Shown here: positions 9,842 to 18,901 of the stretch, piece by piece
Numbering within the stretch: position 1 is the first letter of the stretch
How the letters are laid out: each line of letters begins with the position of its first letter
Origin: Gymnopus androsaceus JB14
Taxonomy: Eukaryota > Basidiomycota > Agaricomycetes > Agaricales > Omphalotaceae
DNA: 36,799 nt
Assembly: GCA_009733575.1 (NCBI GenBank)
Contig: ML769459.1
Coordinates: forward strand, 205,712 to 242,510
Reading direction: 5' to 3'
Made by a program: the position numbers and the translations under genes
Notes under the pieces: generated by a model
What the model saw: only the letters and a program-made list of their open reading frames with translations
What the model was told of the DNA's origin: nothing
The model's database searches: none

Positions 9842-12605
9842 CAAATACAGTATGTGCTTAATTCTATTTTTTATGCAATCATATTGACTTCAGACGGGGA
9901 TACAGAGACTGTCAGGAGCATGGCATTTGGGCTTGGGATCCGTAAACAGAGTCAATAGTCCTTCTTATTGTTTGCGTCCTAGCACTTCTTGGAGATAATC
10001 CTATGCAGAGTGAATTTGCATGTCATATTGGCTCTCGGGGGAAGTTTTTTTTGTAGAACGTGCTGGGTTAAAGGAAAGGATGCAGCAGCTGATCATGCAT
10101 GCAAATCCGCTGCACCTGCTCAACATGTATCGCATAACTCTGATGGAGTCAGTGATGAGTCGGAAACAGGGTCAGTAGGATCTGCTAGCACTAATGCTAG
10201 TAAAGGGGGACAGAAGAAAAAGCGGATGCAATATAAGGAAAGTTTGGCTTCCATGGTGAATCAAGTGAAGCAATTTGTCAAGGTTAGTTGGTTATTATCA
10301 TTGTTGTTCTATCCAAGCAGCTTATGCTCATCTTACATTAGCCTGGAAAACCTCGAAACAAAGGGGAAAGCATTACAGCCTAAAAACTCAATTCCTCGAG
10401 GCTGAGACTCTTGGAGGCTTAACCCGCATCAAAGCCAAGCACACAGAGACTGGACTTAAGGACACCTATCAATCATTCTTTATGAATCGACTTTTGGATT
10501 CTTATAAACGTCATCGAGGTCTACACAAGGAGACCACATTGAAGCAGGCCATTTAAAATCTTCCACGTGAAACAATGAGCCCTGTTTGGCGCTTGAGAGG
10601 TATCTAGTTCTTGCTGCAAATAACAACTGCTAAATTTCATCTGTAGGTTTAGATCCCCACTCTGATACACCAGTTAAGATCCTTCATGTCGTTCTTCTTG
10701 GGTTTATCAAATACCTCTGGCGGGATGTAATTGAAAACCAAATCAAGAAGAATCCTGAAAAGAAAAAGGAACTTGCAACGCGGCTGTCATCAGTTGATGT
10801 TGAAGGGCTTGGCTTGGGATCCAAACTTGCAGGGGATACGCTGATGAACTACTATGGCTCTCTTACAGGTTTAGATTTCCACAAGATCGGCCAAGTTTCC
10901 CCATTTGTTCTGAAAAGCTTTGTGTCAGATGAATGCTATCAGACATGGGTGTCACTTTTGAAGCTCGTTCCTCTCATATGGCAGCCGGAAATCGAAAATT
11001 TAGAAACACACATTGTGAGTTTATTCATTTCGTTCCGGGATTCAATAGCTAAAAGCTTGATTGATATTTCAGGAAACATTGAAGGACAAGATTCAACAGT
11101 TTCTGCTTCATGCAGGGAAATGGAGTATTCAGTGGTTCAACAAACCAAAATTCCATATATTAGTACACCTTCCCGAGCATATACGCCGCTTTGGGCCTGC
11201 CATGCTCTTTGCAACTGAAGTCTTCGAGTCATATAATGCTATCATTTGTGCTAAAAGTATTCATTCAAACAGACTAGCTCCGTCTCGAGACATTGCATGG
11301 GCATTCGCAAAGCAGAATCGTATTCACCATTTGCTTAGTGGTGGCATATTTTTGGACCGCGAACAGATCAAGGTTGATTCTGAAGCCTCAAAGAAGTTCA
11401 AAGACCCAAATCTTCCCCAAACGGAACATATTACACAAGTTCAGCAATACTTTTGAAGTCAACCATTTGACAAACAGCACTGGGTCTGCATTGGGCAAAG
11501 CGCAATGGACGTTGTCTCCTGGTCGTCAGATACAGTTGGCCAGTATCTTGGTATTTCAGATAAAGCCAACGAGATAATTCCCACTGGTAAAGCACTATTC
11601 ATTCACATTATTTTATGTGTCTGATATCTTACAGGAGCATGTACACTCGATCCGAAATCCTCTGAACAGCGCTGGGCCAATACACAGACTGGTCGAATCA
11701 CTCCCAATACCTCAAATTTCACAGAAACCGAAAAAATGGTTGGATCATTTCACCGAGCCCAGGACATGATTCTCTCTAATGGAGACAAATGCCGCATGTT
11801 AACTTATGCTGCATGCAGTCATCCCGCACTCCAAAATTTCTCTCGCAATGGCATAGCAATAGCTCAAGTGGTAGAAACCTTGCGTCTCAAGCGATCTGGA
11901 GGTTTCACCAGCAGTATCGCTGACAGTGTCCTTGTTGAAGCTGTAATGGTCAGGACCACAAGTTCCAGCCATGGTATGCCACGTCTTATGCCTTCCAGTC
12001 AATATTTTGCTCTTAAACCTGGCGTAAGTCCACAATATTATTCTTGAACTCATCTTATCTGCGTCACCCAGGACCTTTGCTGTACAGTCAATGTTCAGCA
12101 TGACTGTGACCAAAATAGCTGCGTGATTGAAAATGTTCTACCTGTTTATCAAGAACAGAAGAAAACATCACAGCTGAAGGGAGCAGTTGTCCATAAAGGT
12201 AATTTGCAGGATAAGGTTCTGAATACAGCGCAGATGCGAGATGCGAAATACGTGCAGAAATTTTGTATCAAGGCTGTCCCTTTGTCCCTTGACCACGTCC
12301 TTGAGGAAAGTGCAACACGGGAGTGGAATGCACAGAATAGGTCAAAGGCAATCAGTGGACAGACTGCAAACACAGGTCAGCACCCCAGGTCAACATCTAC
12401 CTCAGCGCGTTCATGGGCGTTGTCTGTGATACCACACTCACCTATACAACGGCAATCTTCCCATCCATCCAATACCGTGACTTTCCCCAACTCTCCCATC
12501 CAACCAGCCTTCATGCAGCAGCAGCGACAATCCCTCCCTCCTCATCATATCTGGCCCACATCGAACCCACCGCAATATTTTGACAACATGCACCATCAGA
12601 TACCC

Positions 12606-12725
12606 CAAATGCATCCTCATCCTCATTCACACCCATCTCAGTACGGCGAAAGAACTCATCCAATGCAAATGCATCCTCATCCTCATTCACACCCCTCTCA
12701 GTACAGCGAAAGAACTCATCCAATG
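12606..12725 (+). repeat. 60-bp tandem repeat coding a His/Pro-rich tail
   Basis: Two units of exactly 60 bases (12606-12665, 12666-12725) differ at only a few sites. Each encodes about 20 residues with MHPHPHSHPSQY and ERTHPM. Two further degenerate units (HPSQYQQSTHAMGYP) follow. Being in frame, the repeat lengthens the C-terminus of the transposase-like protein. Confidence 0.85.
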
Positions 12726-12881
12726 GGTTACCCATCTCAAGCTATGCCTCATCCGAGTTTGCACCCATCTCAGTACCAGCAAAGCACGCATGCAATGGGT
12801 TACCCCACATCCCAAGCTATGCAGAACTATACAAGGAGTCGTTTAAATAATCGGATGAGTGAGGATAGTGACAATCAATAG

Positions 12882-13159
12882 ATGTATTTGTAGCAATGTA
12901 AATGACAATATCCTAAGGATTGTAATGCTTCATTGACGAATTGGAATCTCCAGTTGAACTAACACTTTTGTTGAGGACAATGGATAACACGGGGTCGAAT
13001 GTTAGACTATAGGTGCTTGTGGTAAGAATTTCTGACGAGGCCTAAGCGCCTTGTCAGAAATCGTTACCGCAGTCAAAACTGGACTTGAATCCATGACTTT
13101 CATTCACCCCACATTCAAAAGCAACAAATCAAAAATTAGAAGAGGACAGTAGTGATACC
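12882..13159. other. Spacer between transposase and companion gene
   Basis: No gene seen. An imperfect hairpin, ATTTCTGACGAGGC with GCCTTGTCAGAAAT, at about 13027-13060 may be the 3' end signal of the transposase transcript (inference). Confidence 0.3.
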
Positions 13160-13618
13160 GTGCAAACCAATGGCGAAACTCAAGCAGAATCCCAGCCTGA
13201 AATGCAAACTGAAAATATTGAGCCTGGAACCAAGAAGCACAAGACGTTGAAACAGGCTGCTGGAGGTCGTGTCCCGAAAGGTAAAGACTTTTGGAGCCTT
13301 GTGGATGCTTGGTACATGGAACAGATGGATCCAAAGAAGAACAATTGAGGTAAAAAGATTACTGATGCCAGATGGAAACAGTAAGTTATCTATTGCTCAT
13401 GTAGAAGATTTGCACTCACCTGCAGATGTTCTAGGCTGATTGAAGACTACATGCGTTTCGACGAATCTGGATTTCAAGGCCCTGCTATGCCCGTGTCTAC
13501 TGGCAGTCCATCTCCAGGGCAGGCAACTCCCAATCCTTCGGTCAGTCAAAGTGTCAATGTTGGGGCTGGAGGTTTAGGTAGTACCGCGTTGGCCTTTTTG
13601 CAGTGCCAGAATGTATGA
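13160..13618 (+). pseudogene. Small transposon-associated companion gene, broken by TGA
   Basis: The first exon encodes an acidic/Gln-rich start, then GGRVPKGKDFWSLVDAWY and MEQMDPKKNN. A TGA at 13346-13348 interrupts, and the frame continues GKKITDARWKQ to a donor at 13381. Splicing to the AG at 13424-13425 continues CSRLIEDYMRFDESGF and a Ser/Pro/Gly-rich end to TGA 13616-13618. The F/W...W...LI...F pattern resembles a Myb/SANT-like helical domain found beside this transposon class in mushrooms, from memory and by eye. CGA to TGA would explain the stop. Same strand as, and about 280 bp after, the transposase gene, so probably its second gene. Confidence 0.5.
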
Positions 13619-14735
13619 TGTACATCTAAATTCATTTTTGAGTCATGTTACTCACTGTCTGAACAATGAGGAAAGGAATGAGATGCATTTTCGAACCAAC
13701 ATGGATGAGGTAAACATGAACATTGTGAGAAAACAAGTCATCCTTGATCAATGATTCTTGAATGTGTACATATGCGTCTCTCGGGAATTGTAAGTCCTGT
13801 AGGGCTTAGCTGAAGTTCAAGAATGCAAAGAGTCGGCATGTTGCGCGCATCAGAGCGCGCTTTATTGTTTTGCTTCCGTCAGGCAGGTGACTGACGCACC
13901 AAGTCACGTTGATTGTTTGTTGAATCATCTTTTTTTCCTTGACCATCATCCTCAAAGCCAGCTCAAGCCTTGTTCAAGTTACGCTCAGTAGCCGACAGTG
14001 GACTATGCAATGTATTCAACGATTCAATGCCTTTAACATTTGCAAAAAAAGGCTGTTTGGTTGTTCAAGACATCGGACTTCAATCTTCAACACTCAAGCT
14101 CTCAATTATCTTCAATGAGCCAATGCTTCGTTTTGCCTATCAAGCTCTCATCAAATGCTTTCTTGTCCAATTGTATTCTTGCGGTTGATTTTCTTTATTC
14201 CTTGTGGTTCGCAGATGGGGCGCCTTTTGTGAGTTGAATTTCTATTTCTCGTGTCATAACATGCTGATATTCTATCATACATAGACTCGGTTATCTAATT
14301 CGACCTGACAGCTAAGGTGTGTACCACTGGGGCTTTCACTGGGTTCCTCACTGAACGCGCCGCCTCACAGATTGTGACATATCTTGGTCTATTCCCTCTT
14401 CGCATATGTACAGTTTATCTCATTCTCTCCAGCATCCAGCCTCTGTTCAAACTATTGTAGTGTATTCTTATATAGTTCAATATAAATTGATTTAAATACC
14501 GAGGAGGAAAACAAAGCTATCAGAGCAACCGGAATAGCATTCGGAAGTGTCGGAAAGGCATCTGGGCAGTGCTGCGGGTATTGAACCCCAGGCTCCAGAA
14601 TTTCGTGCCTTGCTTCAAATGATACATAGGGCAAAATTATTAATCGGCTCCCTTGTTTAACTTCTTTTCCCCTCAGCTTCAGGACCCCTTGGGTCAACCC
14701 TAGTGGGATAGTGGTTCACGCCTGTGTAAGTTAGG
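13619..14735. other. Intergenic, no gene seen
   Basis: Gene-free stretch between the transposon genes and the transporter. It contains short CTTCAA/CTCAAG-rich text near 13990-14130 and a GCGCGCATCAGAGCGCGC hairpin near 13841-13858. The right end of the CMC-like element should lie here, but no terminal repeat could be paired. The promoter of the transporter would occupy its last few hundred bases, with no clear box. Confidence 0.4.
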
Positions 14736-15031
14736 ATGGAGCCGGCGGATTCCATCTTGCTTTGTCCTCTCATGGTTGACCGGGACCATGACCAGAGGAT
14801 CTCTAATTTCTCTCCTACTCATGGAGAAGATGCTATTCTTGAAGATGCGAATATTCACGCAGGTGTACTGAAAATTGAAGCAGCACGCAAAGTATACGGA
14901 CAACATTCCAGGCTCGCGTTATACATTGGGTATGTTTCAAGTTGTATAAGGAATGCGTGCTTTATATCTGGATATCTAGGCTCGGACTTGGCGGGTACAT
15001 ATATTCCTTGGATAACCAGATGACTTCTTTG

Positions 15032-15894
15032 TACCTTTATGGCCATAATACTGTAAAATAATTCATTCATGCAAAATCTGGTGAAGTTAGATCAGACATC
15101 AAATTCTCGACGATGTTATGAGATAAACGATGGACAAGATTTTCGGCACACGTGGGGGATGTTAGATATTTCGCGCACACGGTGAAGTTTGATTTTCAAT
15201 GTTAAATTTTCGACGGTGTTAGATTTTCCGTGGGCGCGACGATGGTAGGTTTTCTACAATGTTCCATAGTTCCTAGAAGTATGGGCGCTAAATTAGTTTT
15301 AGCACTGAATTGATATGCCTCTTCCGGGGTCCTTCCTCTTTCGGTACGGTAGATAACGCCACATGACCTAATGTAGAGGGTACGAATTAGGGAAATAAGA
15401 TATCGAAACCATTATTTCTCTAAGTCCATCATGCGCATCGGTCACTGCCCCGCTGGTGTGCCTCCACACTCTGTTCAATGACTTCAAGTCCAGTAGTTAA
15501 TTTGTAGTAACAGTTTAAGTAATAAGGGAAAATAAGTATACTCATCCCCAACTCATCCCTACATTGTCATAACTCTATCATCATGTTAGGTCATGTGGCG
15601 TTATCTGCAGTACCGAAAGAGGAAGAGGCATAACGATTCAGTGCTAAATCTAATTTAGCGCCCATACTTCTAGGAACTATGGAACATTGTAGAAAACCTA
15701 CCGTCGTCGCGCCCACGGAAAATCTAACACCGTCGAAATTTTAACATTGAAAATCAAACTTCGCTGCGTGCGCGAAACATCTAACATCCCTGCGCGTGCC
15801 GAAAATCTAACATCGTCGAGAATTTGATGTCTGATCTAACTTCGCCAGATTTTGCATGAATGAATTATTTTACAGTATTATGGCCATATACCTT
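15032..15894. mobile_element. Fold-back element (851 bp) with 6-bp TACCTT duplication
   Basis: The element proper is 15038-15888. Arms of roughly 300-340 bp (15038 to about 15375, and about 15590 to 15888) are near-perfect inverted copies, each beginning TATGGCCATAATACTG. They are separated by about 215 bp of loop. The arms contain a recurring GTTAGATTTTC/GTTAGAT-TTTCG word every 25-35 bases. Exact TACCTT duplications flank it (15032-15037, 15889-15894). Excising element plus one copy restores TTG TAC CTT GCT TTC in the transporter. There is no coding capacity. Several arm differences are C/T or G/A at CpG. Confidence 0.9.
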
Positions 15895-17715
15895 GCTTTC
15901 GCTGTGTCCGACCTGGGAGACCACAGTCTCATTAGCTCCATTCAGACCGCACAAGGCATCATACGTAATTTATCCTGCTCTTTTGCGTTGAATTTTCTCT
16001 AACAGATATCACCAGTTGCCTGCGGTAAGCCTATTATTGCCAAATTCGCCAATATAAGCTCTCGAGGAACCGCTTATCTTGTTGTCCGTGAGTCCACTCG
16101 TGCAATGGTGTTGTAAAACATCTTCATATCCTGATTTATTAGTTCTTTTTCACGTTGCTGGTATGTTGAAATTGTGAATGGGAGTCTACCTCTGTCTCTA
16201 ACATTCACCTACACAGGGTATACTATCGTTGCTTCGGCCCAGAGCATCAACGCTGTTGCTGGTGGTATCCTTATCTTCGCAGTGTATGTTCAACTCTTTT
16301 TTGACTGATCCAAGCCAATTGTTGCGCTTTCTTGTGTCATTTCAGTGGCTACATGTACGTTTCCGTGCACTGCTTAAACCAGATCTCTAAGTTCGTTCTA
16401 CAAATGTCTACAGCTCCTCATGCAAATCATCATTGCTGATATCACAACTCTGGAATGGAGAGGACTAATTAACGGCCTGTCTTCACTTCCATTTATTGTG
16501 AATTCCTTCATCGGGCCTAATATCGCTACTGCGGTTCTGGAAGCTGTAGGCTGGAGGTGGGGATGTTGGTATGATCATCTCGTCTATTGTATTTTGGCTG
16601 ACCTCCTTTCTTTAGATGGCATGTTTGTCATTCTCGTCCCGTTATGTCTTTCGCCCTTAATTTTAACCCTTCTTTGGGCGGAACGCAAAGCCAAATTGCT
16701 CGGACTTGCACCCATCAAATCGCATTCCTCCGAATCCTTTCTGGAGCGGGCCAAGATAATGGCGGAGGAATTGGATCTCCTTGGGCTAGTACTAATCACA
16801 GTGTGCATAGGGCTGATCTTACTCCCATTAACGCTGACTGGGACGGTAAAGGGAGGCTGGTCAAATCATAAGAGTCTCCTGCTGTCATTCCATATATCGA
16901 GTTCATTTTCCAATACTTAGCTGTAATGATTGCTTTGATTGTGCTCGGATGTGTTCTCCTCCCAGTATGCGGTATATGGGATCTGCAATACGTGAGGTAT
17001 CCCGCTATCCCACCACAGTTTTTCAGAAACCCAAGCATTATTATTGTGTCTCTGATCGGAGCATTTGATTTCATGAGTCTTCACTCGCCCCCGTGCTCTC
17101 GCCTTGAACTTTTTCCAGTGTTCATACTTTATCACAGCTATATATCTTTATTCATTTATAATTGTCATCAAACCTTGGTAGATATTTTCATTTCACCTCT
17201 TCCCCAACGAGCTGACACCATACTCCAAAGGCCTTTGCTCTATGCCACTTACTTTTCTCCAATCCAAGCAATGATGCTTACTATCTTTGCGATACTTGCT
17301 GGTGTAATTATGAAATACACTCATCGCTATAAAGTTCGCTCTTTGTGCTTGCTCTTTTATCTTCTTTAATGCTTTACAAATAGGCTCTTCTAATCATCGG
17401 TCTATGTATATGCCTCTTGTAAGCCCTCAAACTTCATAGTAGCTACCAATCGACATTCTAATTATGCCTTTCAATAGCGGTGTGACGCTTATGATTCGTT
17501 GTAAGCATCCTCAAAACCTTCTTAAACAACATGAGTAATTGACCTTCGCACCTTTCAAGCTCGTGGTGCCAACGGCTCCGACACCGAGATTGTATGGACA
17601 CAAATTCTCCAAGGTTTGGGAGGCGGCTTTGCCGCTGCCTGTTCCCAGATTGGTGCTCAAGCCAGCGTTCTGCATGTCGACCTTGCAATGGCTACCGCCG
17701 TCATTCTATTGGTAA

Positions 17716-18246
17716 CGGAGTGTTGAAGCAGACATATGATCAACAAATGGTGAGATCCATTACTCACCTGGTTATGTAGCAAGTAGACTGGTCTGGAGGA
17801 CTAGTTGGAGAGCGAAGAGTTCTTGTATAGACAAGTAGTAGTACAACTGAGTGTGCTAAGGAGTACGGTAAGTACCTACAGTATTTATACTAAGTACGAC
17901 TACAACTATACAGTATCATAGTAGGGTGGCTTAGGGCATAGGGTACGATCATAATGGTTCAACAGCATGTAAGTACGGTGTAAGATCGAGTAATTACAAC
18001 TACGTTCGACTACTATTGTATTGAACAGTTCATATGCTTCATAAGCGTATGTATCATATTTATAGAACTAGCGAATGGCATAATTACAGCGTCTAGTATG
18101 CTTATTGAGCAAATACAAAGACAGTGCTGTTGCCTTATGTAGCGCAGCTACAAAGGTGTTTCAAGGAGTATTAATAGAACAAAAGACTCATGTTGAGTTG
18201 ATCGATGACGTCACTATCGTAAGCATCAGATCCTTTCAACATGGAG
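17716..18246 (-). mobile_element. Solo LTR, copy 2 (521 bp), inverted relative to copy 1
   Basis: LTR 17721-18241 is the reverse complement of the LTR at 9317-9836 over its full length, with the same TGTTGAA/TTCAACA ends. The flanks are CGGAG (17716-17720) and TGGAG (18242-18246), a 5-bp duplication with one CpG transition. It splits the siderophore transporter between GTA ACG GAG and ATT GGT GCA, which join to read VTEIGASIGG. No internal retrotransposon sequence is present. Confidence 0.9.
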
Positions 18247-18756
18247 ATTGGTGCATCTATTGGTGGAAGTGTCAGTGAGTTGGTAGATTACTGTAAGGCT
18301 GCTGTCTGTGGCAATGATTCGTATCTAGCCGGAGCGGTATGAACAAGCAAGATGCCGAAGAAACTCGCAGAGTACCTTCCTGATTGTTCAGATAAGGAAT
18401 GCGCCACGTTGTTCTCTTCGATCATGGATGTGACCAAGTACAAACGGGGGACGCAGGTACAGGAGGGTGTGATTCTGGGTCAGTACCCCTTCTTTGACTC
18501 TGCTGTTTTTTTCCGTTCATTTGCGCATATCTTTCTACAGCTTATAGCGATGTAATGAGAGATTTCCTAGTGATAGTCACCATCCTGAGCACTTTCCCCA
18601 TCATCTTGTCACTCTTCCTACCGAACTGGTATTTAGGAGATAAACAGAACGCAGTGAACAATGAAGATCTTATGGAAGATCTGAGTCGTGCTCGGAGGTC
18701 TGCTAGTAGAGAGGAATATTCACAACTATTAGGTGGAGAGGCGGTGGCTAACAATG

Positions 18757-18776
18757 GTGTGTGTGTGTGTGTGTGT
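18757..18776 (+). repeat. (GT)10 microsatellite
   Basis: A 20-base uninterrupted GT run at the 3' end of the transporter pseudogene reading frame. In frame it would encode alternating Val-Cys before a stop at 18783-18785. Confidence 0.9.
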
Positions 18777-18901
18777 AGAGGATGAGGCTTGATATGGATG
18801 TAGATTTGTTTCAACTAGTCCAGTTGAACTCTATTATGCAGTGAGTAGGGATATGTGGATTTATATTTATTGTGTTCGTTAGACTACAGTAGAATCTTCC
18901 A

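Larger units (their letters stand above)
7628..12881 (+). pseudogene. Decayed CMC/TNP2-like transposase gene
   Basis: Multi-exon gene of a family repeated in Agaricomycetes. Exons include an acidic N-terminal part, 8106-8206, 8263-8496, 8545-8959, 9021-9316, then beyond the LTR about 9885-10280, 10647-11014, 11073 onward, and a final part to 12881. Key segments: FPIWLYCNDTSGN, LALLGDNPMQSEFACHIG, FFCRTCWVKGKD, DPHSDTPVKILHVVLLGF, HILVHLPEHIRRFGPAML, APSRDIAWAF, VLNTAQMRDAKYVQKF. The acid...CRTC...TP-x-ILH arrangement resembles TNP2/Plavaka-type transposases (inference). Lesions: TGA 8770-8772, TAA 9943-9945, TAA 10554-10556, TGA 11454-11456, a frameshift at an 8-T run near 10045-10052, another near 10376, and a solo LTR at 9317. 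Not functional. Confidence 0.78.
14736..18785 (+). pseudogene. Siderophore iron transporter (MFS, Sit1/MirB-like), pseudogene
   Basis: Start at ATG 14736. The N-terminal cytosolic part leads to KIEAARKVYGQHSRLALYIG, then after an intron LAGYIYSLDNQMTSLYL. Later exons read IIAKFANISSRGTAYLVV, IVASAQSINAVAGGILIF, MQIIIADITTLEWRGLINGL, FIGPNIATAVLEAVGWRWG, ILAGVIMKYTHRYK, QILQGLGGGFAAACSQIG, and a C-terminal SKMPKKLAEYLPD...LPNWYLGDKQNAVN. This is the conserved order of fungal H+-driven siderochrome importers at the plasma membrane. Lesions: an 851 bp fold-back element at 15038, a solo LTR at 17721, a Trp codon changed to TGA at 18340-18342, and a donor GT apparently changed to AT near 16866. 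The reading frame ends in a GT microsatellite. Confidence 0.85.

Noticed and set aside
7628..12881. Assignment of the transposase-like gene to the KDZ (Kyakuja-Dileera-Zisupton) group
   Set aside because: None of the CxC-type zinc motifs or KDZ core motifs I know are present; the motif order fits TNP2/CMC better.
14570..14725. tRNA/SINE-like words: GGTTCAATACC on the minus strand and GATAGTGGTTCACGCC on the plus strand
   Set aside because: The A-box-like and B-box-like words are on opposite strands and the T-stem does not pair, so no tRNA or SINE can be folded.
17721..18241. Pairing of the two LTRs as ends of one 9 kb retrotransposon
   Set aside because: They are in opposite orientation, each has its own 5-bp duplication, and the sequence between them has no gag or pol.
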